Part shown: positions 34,214 to 40,851 of the stretch, one piece after another
Numbering within the stretch: position 1 is the first letter of the stretch
How the letters are laid out: the number at the start of each line of letters is the position of its first letter
From: Burkholderiales bacterium
Lineage (GTDB): Bacteria > Pseudomonadota > Gammaproteobacteria > Burkholderiales > Burkholderiaceae_E
DNA: 40,851 bases
NCBI GenBank assembly: GCA_020248665.1
Contig: JADCHE010000096.1
Location: 1-40,851 of the forward strand
Direction of reading: 5' to 3'
The notes under the pieces: model-generated
The model's database searches: none
The model's input: the letters and a program-made list of their open reading frames with translations, nothing else
Told to the model about the DNA's origin: nothing
Position numbers and translations under genes: made by a program

Positions 34214-35053
34214 ATGCCCGCGCCCCCGCCCCGCTTCGCCGACGCGCTGCTCGCGTCGGTCGAGACCGCCCTCGGCGCGCGCACGCCCCCGCAGGTCGCC
34301 GCGCTGCACCGGCCGCCCCGCCTCGGGCGCGGCCCCGTCGACGCCGAGTTCTGCGCCGTGGAGCTCGCGGACGGCTCGATCGGGCTCGGCTACGTGCTGC
34401 TCGACGGCGCCGGCGACGCGCTCGGCACGGACCGCGCCGCGGCGCTCGCACGGCCCGGCACGCCGTCGCTCGCGCTCGCCCGCGCGTATGCCCGCGCCGA
34501 CCCGCTCGCGCGCACGCTGGGGCTCGCCGCGATCAACGCGCTGTCGCAGCACGCGATGCGCGTCGCCGGCCGCACCTCGCCGCCCGCCGCCGACTCGCTC
34601 GGCGGGCTGGATCCGCGGCCCGGCGAGCGCGTCGGCATGGTCGGCTGGTTCCCGCCACTGACGCGGCGCGTGCTCGAGCGCGGCGCGTCGCTGGTCGTCG
34701 TCGAGCTCGATCCCGCGCTCGCGGGCCGGCGGGACGGGTACGAGGTCACGCTCGATCCGGCCGCGCTCGCCGAGTGCGACAGGGTGCTCGCGACGACGAC
34801 GGTGCTGCTCAACGACACGCTCGACGCGGTGCTCGCCGCGTGCGCGCGGGCGACGCGCGTGGTGCTCCTCGGGCCGAGCGGCGGCTTCCTGCCCGACGCG
34901 GCATTCGCGCGGGGCGTGCACGCGATCGGCGGCACGCAGGTGATCGACCGGGACGGCTTCGTCGCCGCGCTCGAGGCCGGCGCGCCGTGGGGGGCGTACG
35001 CGAGGAAGACGCTGCTCGATGCGCTCGACTGGCCGGGACCGCTGCGCGGCTGA
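34214..35053 (+). CDS. DUF364-type protein (Rossmann-like, with DUF4213-like N-terminus)
   Basis: A 279-residue protein. The C-terminal half matches the DUF364 pattern: RVGMVGWFPPLTRRVLERGASLVVVELDP, DRVLATTTVLLNDTLDAVLAA, and VVLLGPSGGFLPDAAFARGVHAIGGTQV. Pfam describes this domain as a putative heavy-metal chelation domain; the fold is a Rossmann-like pseudo-enzyme. The N-terminal 100 residues would be the DUF4213/enolase-N-like part. The real biochemical role is unknown. ATG 34214 was chosen because it begins the recognisable N-terminal domain; the gap to the EVE gene is 97 bases without a clear promoter. Confidence 0.82.
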   Translation: MPAPPPRFADALLASVETALGARTPPQVAALHRPPRLGRGPVDAEFCAVELADGSIGLGYVLLDGAGDALGTDRAAALARPGTPSLALARAYARADPLARTLGLAAINALSQHAMRVAGRTSPPAADSLGGLDPRPGERVGMVGWFPPLTRRVLERGASLVVVELDPALAGRRDGYEVTLDPAALAECDRVLATTTVLLNDTLDAVLAACARATRVVLLGPSGGFLPDAAFARGVHAIGGTQVIDRDGFVAALEAGAPWGAYARKTLLDALDWPGPLRG

Positions 35054-35120
35054 GGCCGTGCGGCACGCCACCGACCGGGCGACACGCCGACGCGCGGCAC
35101 CCCGACCCGGCCGACCGCGC

Positions 35121-35678
35121 TCAGCCCCGCCGCCGCGCGACCATCGCCCGAGCGAGCGCGTCGCGCATCGCCCGGGGCAGGCGCGTTTTCGCGTCGGCGT
35201 AGACGACGCCCTCCTCCCGCTCGATGTGCCCGCGGCAGAGCGCGGCGAATCGGTCGACGAGCCCGGCGTCGACGGCCTCGCCGCCGCCCGAGCACAGCGC
35301 GTCGAGATGGGCGCGCAGCGCCGCCCAGGTCGTCTCCATCGCGCGGTGCTCGCGCCCGAGCGCGTCGAGCTCCGCGACGACGCCCGCCTCGCCCGCGGCG
35401 AGCGCGGCCGCGCGAGCGGCCGGGAAGAGGTCGATGTCCTCGTCCGCGTGGTGGTCGGGACCGGCGAGCTCGAAGTAGCGGCGTACCCGGGCGATCGCCT
35501 CGCGCGCCTCGGCGTCGACGCCGTGCGCGGCGACGTGCGCGGGCAGTCGCTCCAGCGTTCGAAGCATCCGCGCGATCCGCGCGTGGCAGGCCTCGAGGAT
35601 CTCGAACGGATCGTCGAAGTCGGCGGGACGCGCCTCGAACGGATCGCCGCTCGGGCGGGGCCGGTCCTCGTGATTCAC
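35121..35678 (-). CDS. Hemerythrin HHE-domain protein
   Basis: A 185-residue four-helix bundle likely to carry a non-haem di-iron site. Candidate ligands are H32 (CHARIARML), H76/H77 and E80 (GPDHHADEDIDLFP), H111 and E115 (REHRAMETTW), and H151 and E155 (CRGHIEREEGVVY). Such proteins bind oxygen or nitric oxide or take part in iron-sulfur repair and redox signalling. It is cytoplasmic. It converges with the DUF364 gene and is divergent from the tetR operon, separated by 126 bases that hold the tetR promoter. Confidence 0.92.
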   Translation of the reverse strand: MNHEDRPRPSGDPFEARPADFDDPFEILEACHARIARMLRTLERLPAHVAAHGVDAEAREAIARVRRYFELAGPDHHADEDIDLFPAARAAALAAGEAGVVAELDALGREHRAMETTWAALRAHLDALCSGGGEAVDAGLVDRFAALCRGHIEREEGVVYADAKTRLPRAMRDALARAMVARRRG

Positions 35679-35751
35679 CCCGGGATCCTAGCTCGAAGCG
35701 ACGCCCCGCCCCCGTCGATGCGCTGCGCCTGGAGCGGCCGGCGCGCGTCGA

Positions 35752-35780
35752 TTGACCCTGGGGGACCCGGCCCCTATACT
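35752..35780 (+). promoter_or_regulatory. Sigma70 promoter of the tetR-RND operon
   Basis: TTGACC (35752-35757) and TATACT (35775-35780) are 17 bases apart and match five of six consensus positions each. Transcription would start near 35787, inside the operator, leaving a leader of under 20 bases before the ATG at 35805. It is the best promoter in the window. Confidence 0.8.
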
Positions 35781-35801
35781 TACTGACCATTCAGTCAGTA
35801 A
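35780..35801. promoter_or_regulatory. TetR-type operator, 22-base inverted repeat
   Basis: Perfect 8-base arms TTACTGAC (35780-35787) and GTCAGTAA (35794-35801) surround the spacer CATTCA. It starts at the last base of the -10 box, covers the expected transcription start, and ends three bases before the tetR ATG. This is the form of operator bound by TetR/AcrR regulators of efflux pumps, so the operon is very likely autorepressed. Confidence 0.82.
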
Positions 35802-35804
35802 CCG

Positions 35805-36467
35805 ATGACCTCGCCCGAACCCGCGCCCGCCCCGCCCCACGTCCCTCGCTGGGAGCGCCGCAAGGAGAGCCGTCCCGCCGAGCTGCTCGATGCCGCCCTC
35901 GACCTGTTCGTCGAGCGCGGCTACGCGGCGACGCGCCTCGACGACATCGCGACGCGCGCCGGCGTCTCGAAGGGCACGCTCTACCTGTACTTCGCGAACA
36001 AGGAGGACCTGTTCAAGGCCCTCGTGCGCGAGAACATCGTGCGCCTGCTCGACCAGTTCCGCGCGGAGATCGACGATTCGGACGCGCCGGCCTCGGAGCT
36101 GGTCGGCGCGTTCCTGCACAGCTGGTGGCGCGACTTCGGCGGCACCCGCCTCGCGGGGCTCTGCAAGCTCATCATGTCCGAGGCGGGCAACTTCCCCGAG
36201 GTCGCCCGCTTCTTCCACGACGAGGTGATCCGGCCGAACGACGAGCTGTTCGGCTCGATCCTCGCGCGCGGCATCGCGAGCGGCGAGTTCCGGGCGATCG
36301 ACGCGCAGACCGCCACGCACCTGTGGATCTCGCCGCTGGTGATGAAGTCGCTGTGGACCTACTCGTTCGACCTGTGCGGGCTGGACAGCGCCTCGGTCGA
36401 CCCGGAGCGCATGCTCGACACCCACGTCGAGCTGATCCTCGCCGCGCTGCGGCCCGAGCCGCGGTGA
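35805..36467 (+). CDS. TetR/AcrR-family regulator of the RND operon
   Basis: A 220-residue repressor. The N-terminal DNA-binding domain has LLDAALDLFVERGYAATRLDDIATRAGVSKGTLYLYFANKEDLF (recognition helix around SKGTLYLYF), and the rest is an all-helical drug-binding and dimer domain with a TetR_C-like pattern. The ATG is only three bases after the operator and has no ribosome binding site; translation would be from a very short leader. An upstream, Pro-rich N-terminus (residues 1-15) precedes the HTH. The stop overlaps the GTG of the adaptor gene, so regulator and pump are one operon. Confidence 0.95.
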   Translation: MTSPEPAPAPPHVPRWERRKESRPAELLDAALDLFVERGYAATRLDDIATRAGVSKGTLYLYFANKEDLFKALVRENIVRLLDQFRAEIDDSDAPASELVGAFLHSWWRDFGGTRLAGLCKLIMSEAGNFPEVARFFHDEVIRPNDELFGSILARGIASGEFRAIDAQTATHLWISPLVMKSLWTYSFDLCGLDSASVDPERMLDTHVELILAALRPEPR

Positions 36468-37657
36468 GGCGCGCCATCACCGGGGCGCTCGCCGTGGTCG
36501 CGCTCGCGGCGGGCGGCGGGTGGTGGTGGCGGCAGCACGCGCCGTCGCCGCAGGCCGCGGCCGCGAAGGCGCCCGCACCGGCGCCCGCCGAGCAGCCGAT
36601 CGAGTTCGCGGCCGGCGACGTCGCGACGGTCGCCGCGGTGACGATCTCGCGAACCGTGCCGCTGACCGGCACGCTCAAGCCGGTCGAGCAGACGGTCGTG
36701 AAGACGAAGGTCCCCGGCGAGCTGCGCGAGGTCGCCGCGCGCGAGGGCACGGCGGTGCGCCGCGGCCAGGCGGTCGCGCGCGTCGAGGCGCTCGAGTACG
36801 AGGTGCGCGTGCGCGAGCGCGACGCGCAGCTGAAGGCGGCCGCCTCGCAGGTCGACCAGGCGAAGCGCACGCTCGACAACACGCGCCAGCTGAAGGAGAG
36901 GAACTTCGTCTCGCAGAGCGCGCTCGACCAGGCGCAGTCGGGCTGGGAGGTGGCCGTCGGCAACCGCGACGCCGCGGCCGCGCAGCTCGCGCTCGCGCGC
37001 AAGGCGCTCGCCGACACCGTGCTCGTCTCGCCGATCGACGGCATCGTCGCCGAGCGCTTCGCGCAGCCCGGCGAGAAGCTGCCGGTCGACGGCCGCGTGA
37101 TGTCGATCGTCGACCTGTCCCGCATGGAGATCGAGGCACCGGTTCCCGCAGCCGAGGTCGGCTCGGTGCGCATCGGGAAGCCGGTCGAGCTGCGGATCGA
37201 AGGCGTCGCGCGGCCGCAGGTCGGGCACATCGTGCGCATCGCCCCCTCGACGCAGGCCGGCACGCGCTCGGTGCCGGTGTACATCGCACTCGACAACCGC
37301 GACCCGTCGGTGCGCGCCGGACTGTTCGCGCAGGGCGACCTGAAGGTGCAGACCCGCGAAGGCGTGCTCGCCATCCCGCAGTCGGCGATCCGCGACGCCG
37401 GCGGGCGCACCTTCGTCTACGCAATCGTCGACGGCCGCCTCGTCGAGCGCGACGTGAAGCTCGGCCTGCGCGACGCCTCGCCGGGCGGGGCGCGCGTCGA
37501 GGTGCTCGAGGGCCTCGTGGCGGGCGAGCGCATCGTCGCGTCGAACCTCGGCGCGCTGCGCATCGGTGCGCCGGTCCGCATCCAGCCCGGCGCGGGCCCC
37601 GGCGGCGCGTCGGCCAGCGCGACCGCGTCGGCCACGACGCCGCCCGCGGTGCGCTGA
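36464..37657 (+). CDS. RND efflux periplasmic adaptor subunit
   Basis: A 397-residue membrane fusion protein. A single N-terminal helix (about 4-22) acts as anchor or uncleaved signal; there is no lipobox. The lipoyl halves are VVKTKVPGELREVAAREGTAV and DTVLVSPIDGIVAERFAQPGE with a helical hairpin between them (about 105-185), followed by beta-barrel strands (MEIEAPVPAAEVGSVRIG) and a C-terminal domain with VLAIPQSAIRDAGGRTFVYAI. The GTG at 36464 overlaps the tetR stop. The C-terminus is Ala/Thr/Pro-rich. It partners with the RND pump 19 bases downstream. Confidence 0.94.
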   Translation: MRRAITGALAVVALAAGGGWWWRQHAPSPQAAAAKAPAPAPAEQPIEFAAGDVATVAAVTISRTVPLTGTLKPVEQTVVKTKVPGELREVAAREGTAVRRGQAVARVEALEYEVRVRERDAQLKAAASQVDQAKRTLDNTRQLKERNFVSQSALDQAQSGWEVAVGNRDAAAAQLALARKALADTVLVSPIDGIVAERFAQPGEKLPVDGRVMSIVDLSRMEIEAPVPAAEVGSVRIGKPVELRIEGVARPQVGHIVRIAPSTQAGTRSVPVYIALDNRDPSVRAGLFAQGDLKVQTREGVLAIPQSAIRDAGGRTFVYAIVDGRLVERDVKLGLRDASPGGARVEVLEGLVAGERIVASNLGALRIGAPVRIQPGAGPGGASASATASATTPPAVR

Positions 37658-37676
37658 GCCGCCGGAGCCGCGCGCG

Positions 37677-40600
37677 ATGTGGTTCACGAGGATCTCGATC
37701 GGCAACCCGGTGCTGGCCACGATGATGATGGCCGCGTTCGTCGTGCTCGGCCTGTTCTCGTACCAGCGCCTCGCGATCGACCAGTTCCCGGACATCAGCT
37801 TCCCGGTCGTGCTGGTGCAGACCGAGTACCCGGGCGCCTCGCCGGAGATCGTCGAAACCGACGTGACCCGCAAGATCGAGGAGCAGGTCAACACCGTCAG
37901 CGGCATCAACAAGGTGTCGTCGCGCTCCTATGAGGGCCAGTCGATCGTCATCGTCGAGTTCGACCTGGTGACCGAGCCGGCGCGCGCCGCGCAGGACGTG
38001 CGCGAGAAGGTCGCGCTGGTACGTGCCTCGTTCAAGAGGGAGGTCAAGGAGCCGATCGTCCTGCGCTTCAACCCGGACGACCAGCCGGTGATCTCGCTCG
38101 CGGTGCAGTCGCCCACGCGCGACGCGCGCGAGCTCACCACGCTGGCCGACCAGGTGGTCAAGCGCCGGATCGAGAACGCGCGCGGCGTCGGCCGGGTGAG
38201 CGTCGTCGGTGGGGTCAGGCGCGAGGTGCAGGTGGTGCTGCGGCCGGCGGAGATGGAGGCGCTCAAGGTCGGCGTCGACCAGGTGCTGGCCGCGCTGCGC
38301 AACGAGAACCAGGAGCTGCCCGCGGGCAGCATCGTCACGCGCGAGCGCGAGCAGTCGGTGCAGGTGCGCGGCCGGCTGAAGTCGGTCGCCGACTTCGAGC
38401 GCATCGTCGTCGCGCGCCGCGGCGGGCAGCCGGTCTACCTCGGGCAGGTCGCGCGGGTGGTCGACGGGCAGGAGGAGCGCGAGTCGCTCGCGCTGGTCGA
38501 CGGCGAGCGCGCGATCTCGCTCGACATCGTCAAGGCACAGGGCGAGAACACCATCGCCGTCGTCGACAACGTGCGCCGGATCGCGGCCGGGCTGCAGAAG
38601 CAGCTGCCGCCCGACGTGAAGATCGTCACCGTGCGCGATCAGTCGACCGCGATCCGCAACTCGGTGAAGAGCGTGCAGCGCAACATCGTCGAGGGTGCGA
38701 TCCTGACGGTGGTGATCGTGTTCCTGTTCCTGTCGTCGTGGCGCTCGACGGTGATCACCGGGCTCACGCTGCCGATCTCGCTGATCGGCACGTTCCTCGT
38801 GATGTACGCGATGGGCTTCACGATCAACCTGGTCACGCTGCTGGCGCTGTCGATCTGCGTCGGCCTGCTGATCGACGACGCGATCGTCGTGCGCGAGAAC
38901 ATCGTGCGCCACCAGGCGATGGGCAAGCACCATCGCGTCGCCGCGCTCGAGGGCACGCGCGAGATCGGCCTCGCGGTCACCGCGACCACGTTCACGATCG
39001 TCGCGGTGTTCCTGCCGGTCGGGTTCATGGGCGGCATCATCGGCAAGTTCTTCAAGCAGTTCGGCGTGACGGTCGCGTTCGCGGTGATGCTGTCGATGTT
39101 CATCAGCTTCACGCTCGACCCGATGCTGTCGTCGGTGTGGAACGACCCGGACGCGCACGGCGCGCGCGGCAACGGGCCCGTGGCGCGGCTGCTGCGCGGC
39201 TTCGAGCGGCTGATGCGCCGGCTCGAGGACGGCTACGTCGCGGTGCTGCGCTGGGGCCTCGCGCATCGCTGGACGACGGTCGCCGGCGCGGTGCTGACGC
39301 TGGTCACGGCGCTCGGGCTCGCCCGCTCGGTCGGCTCGGAGTTCGTGCCGCAGCCCGACAACAACGAGATGTACCTGCAGTTCCACACGCCGGTCGGCTC
39401 CTCGCTCGAGCTGACCGCCGACAAGACGCGGCAGGTCGAGTCGGCCCTGCGCGAGTTCCCCGAGGTGGTGTTCACCTACGCGACGGTGAACACCGGCGCC
39501 GTGCAGGGCAAGAACTACGCGACGGTGTTCGTGCGGCTGAAGGACCGCACGCAGCGCGCGATGTCGGTCAAGCAGCTGGTGTCGCCCGTGCGCGCGCGTC
39601 TGGAGCGGATCGCCGGGATCACGATCACCAACCTCGGCGTCTTCAGCACCTTCGGCAACAAGCAGATCGAGGTCAGCGTCCAGGGCCCCGACCAGAAGCA
39701 GATCGAGGCGCTCGCGGCGCGCGCGGTCGAGGCGATCCGCCGGATCCCCGGCATCGTCGACCTCGACACCAGCTCGAAGCCCGCGAAGCCGACGGTCGCC
39801 GTCGAGGTCGACCGCGCGGTCGCCTCCGACCTCGGCATCGGCGTCGCGCAGGTCGGCGCCGCGCTGAGGCCGCTGCTCGCCGGCGAGGTGGCGACCACCT
39901 GGAAGGCGCCCGACGACGAGAACTACGACGTGCGGATCCGCCTGCCGATGGAGGGCCGGCGGGACATCGAGGACCTCGCGCGGCTGACGGTCGCCTCCGC
40001 GCAGCTCGACGCCGACGGCGCGCCCCGGCTGGTGCCGCTGCGCCAGGTCGCGAAGCTCGTGCCCACCGAAGGCCCGACGCAGATCAACCGCAAGAACCTG
40101 ACGCGCGAGGTGCTGATCACCGCGAACGTGTACGGTGCGCCGCCGGGGACCGTCGGCCTCGAGATCCAGCGGCAGCTCAAGGAGATACCGGTGCCGCCCG
40201 GCTTCGCGTTCGTCACCGGCGGCGCCACCAAGGACATGCAGGAGAGCTTCGGCTACGCGCTGCAGGCGCTGCTGCTCGCGGTGGTGTTCATCTACATGAT
40301 CCTCGCCTCGCAGTTCCGCAGCTTCATCCAGCCGGTGTCGATCATGGCTTCGCTGCCGCTGTCGCTGATCGGCGTGATGGTGGCGCTGCTCGCGTGGCGC
40401 TCGACGCTGAACATGTTCTCGGTGATCGGCTTCATCATGCTGATGGGCCTGGTGACCAAGAACGCGATCCTGCTGATCGATTTCGCGAACCAGCAGCGGC
40501 GCGCCGGCGTCGAGCGCGGGCAGGCGCTGTTGGCCGCCGCCGAGATCCGGCTGCGGCCGATCCTGATGACGACGCTGGCGATGGTCTTCGGCATGCTGCC

Positions 40601-40799
40601 GCTCGCCGTCTCGACCAGCGAGGGCGCCGAGCAGCGGGCGCCGATGGCCCACGCGGTGATCGGTGGCGTGATCGCCTCGACCCTGCTCACGCTGCTGGTC
40701 GTGCCGGTGCTCTACGCCCTGCTCGACGACCTGGCCGAGGCGCTCGCCCGGCGCCGTCGGCGGGCGGGCGAGCCGGTAGAATCCGCTCCTCCGGCCTGA
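37677..40799 (+). CDS. RND transporter, HAE-1/MdtB-CusA-like group
   Basis: An inner-membrane proton-driven pump of 1040 residues with twelve transmembrane helices and two periplasmic loops. It starts with the family pattern MWFTRISIGNPVLATMMMAAFVVLGLFSYQRL, then QFPDISFPVVLVQTEYPGASPE. Proton-relay aspartates are at about 400-401 (VGLLIDDAIVVRENIVRHQ). The last helices have MGLVTKNAILLIDFANQQ. It is only distantly related to the pump at 1263-4439. Unlike that operon, no outer-membrane channel gene follows; it must borrow one, perhaps the one at 4439-5866. The ATG has GGAG nine bases upstream. The next gene, pcm, starts 15 bases after the stop. Confidence 0.96.
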   Translation: MWFTRISIGNPVLATMMMAAFVVLGLFSYQRLAIDQFPDISFPVVLVQTEYPGASPEIVETDVTRKIEEQVNTVSGINKVSSRSYEGQSIVIVEFDLVTEPARAAQDVREKVALVRASFKREVKEPIVLRFNPDDQPVISLAVQSPTRDARELTTLADQVVKRRIENARGVGRVSVVGGVRREVQVVLRPAEMEALKVGVDQVLAALRNENQELPAGSIVTREREQSVQVRGRLKSVADFERIVVARRGGQPVYLGQVARVVDGQEERESLALVDGERAISLDIVKAQGENTIAVVDNVRRIAAGLQKQLPPDVKIVTVRDQSTAIRNSVKSVQRNIVEGAILTVVIVFLFLSSWRSTVITGLTLPISLIGTFLVMYAMGFTINLVTLLALSICVGLLIDDAIVVRENIVRHQAMGKHHRVAALEGTREIGLAVTATTFTIVAVFLPVGFMGGIIGKFFKQFGVTVAFAVMLSMFISFTLDPMLSSVWNDPDAHGARGNGPVARLLRGFERLMRRLEDGYVAVLRWGLAHRWTTVAGAVLTLVTALGLARSVGSEFVPQPDNNEMYLQFHTPVGSSLELTADKTRQVESALREFPEVVFTYATVNTGAVQGKNYATVFVRLKDRTQRAMSVKQLVSPVRARLERIAGITITNLGVFSTFGNKQIEVSVQGPDQKQIEALAARAVEAIRRIPGIVDLDTSSKPAKPTVAVEVDRAVASDLGIGVAQVGAALRPLLAGEVATTWKAPDDENYDVRIRLPMEGRRDIEDLARLTVASAQLDADGAPRLVPLRQVAKLVPTEGPTQINRKNLTREVLITANVYGAPPGTVGLEIQRQLKEIPVPPGFAFVTGGATKDMQESFGYALQALLLAVVFIYMILASQFRSFIQPVSIMASLPLSLIGVMVALLAWRSTLNMFSVIGFIMLMGLVTKNAILLIDFANQQRRAGVERGQALLAAAEIRLRPILMTTLAMVFGMLPLAVSTSEGAEQRAPMAHAVIGGVIASTLLTLLVVPVLYALLDDLAEALARRRRRAGEPVESAPPA
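40777..40782 (+). promoter_or_regulatory. Possible -10 box of pcm
   Basis: TAGAAT inside the 3' end of the pump gene lies 32 bases before the pcm ATG, in a GGTAGAATCC context often seen for promoters in this bacterial group. No matching -35 is clear. Confidence 0.25.
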
Positions 40800-40813
40800 G
40801 GGAGAAGACGACA

Positions 40814-40851
40814 ATGGACTTCGAACGCGCCCGCTACAACATGATCGAGCA
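40814..40851 (+). CDS. pcm: Protein-L-isoaspartate O-methyltransferase, 5' fragment
   Basis: Only 12 full codons are inside the window, MDFERARYNMIE, followed by a partial codon. This start is nearly identical to the beginning of PCMT proteins of Burkholderiales (MDFERARFNM-type, followed by EQQIRPW). The enzyme repairs damaged isoaspartyl residues by methylation. GGAGA lies 9-13 bases before the ATG. The gene runs beyond the right edge, so the annotation depends on the N-terminal pattern alone. Confidence 0.72.
   Translation, partial: MDFERARYNMIE

Noticed and set aside
36675..40814. Very long open frame on the minus strand opposite the second RND operon
   Set aside because: It is a shadow caused by high GC and strong codon bias of the plus-strand pump; the translation is Arg/His/Asp-rich with no domain, whereas the plus strand encodes a full RND pump.
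1..40851. tRNA, rRNA, CRISPR arrays, insertion sequences or phage genes
   Set aside because: I looked for tRNA-like cloverleaves, regular direct repeats, transposase or integrase proteins and terminal inverted repeats and found none; there is no mobile element signature.

Overview
The window is about 40.9 kb of very GC-rich DNA (roughly 70 percent by eye) with dense, tightly overlapping operons. The codon use, the many tripartite-tricarboxylate (Tct/Bug) and taurine/nitrate-type transporters, and the first residues of a protein-L-isoaspartate methyltransferase at the right edge (MDFERARYNMIE) all suggest a betaproteobacterium of the order Burkholderiales. This is an inference from gene style; there is no rRNA or other taxonomic marker here. 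The first 12 bases match the 3' end of Illumina sequencing adapters, so the left edge is a contig end and not genomic sequence.

Layout. (1) 58-5866, + strand: a complete AcrAB-OprM-like RND efflux operon (adaptor, pump, outer-membrane channel) whose 5' end is cut off. (2) 5867-6286: the only long gap. (3) 6287-12466, +: an ABC importer operon of the SsuABC/TauABC/NrtABCD type with two different permeases, an ATPase, a small one-helix membrane protein of unknown function and a periplasmic binding protein, followed by an acyl-CoA ligase and a glutathione S-transferase. (4) 12381-16051, -: a two-domain META lipoprotein, RecQ helicase and a GntR/FCD regulator. (5) 16262-25208, +: a sugar-acid/hydroxy-acid catabolic operon divergent from the GntR gene. 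It holds a 2-hydroxyacid dehydrogenase gene with large in-frame deletions, a galactonate-dehydratase-like enolase-superfamily enzyme, a maleylacetate-reductase-like dehydrogenase, TctB-TctA-TctC, a KdgD-like dehydratase/aldolase, a protein of unknown family made of two repeats, and an FMN hydroxy-acid dehydrogenase with altered active-site residues. (6) 25225-30713, -: UppP, ThiD and a MacAB-like export system whose adaptor carries an inserted Spy/CpxP-like helical segment. (7) 30802-35678, mixed strands: YkgJ-like cysteine cluster protein, metallo-beta-lactamase-fold hydrolase, a decayed EamA transporter, a WYL regulator with a VOC protein, an EVE-domain protein, a DUF364-type protein and a hemerythrin. 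(8) 35752-40799, +: a TetR regulator with a clear promoter/operator, an RND adaptor and a second RND pump without its own outer-membrane channel. (9) The first 12 codons of pcm.

How parts work together. The GntR protein probably controls the divergent sugar-acid operon through the perfect palindrome at 16148-16159, which overlaps a possible -10 box in each direction. Within that operon the Tct system would import an organic acid, the enolase-superfamily enzyme dehydrate it, and the KdgD-like enzyme and two dehydrogenases process the product. The classical glucarate/galactarate route also needs a ketoglutarate-semialdehyde dehydrogenase, which is not present, so the substrate and end products are open.

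The best candidates for something undescribed are the duplicated-domain protein at 23131-23958, together with the variant FMN enzyme it overlaps, and the membrane-anchored accessory protein of the ABC importer at 8666-9085.
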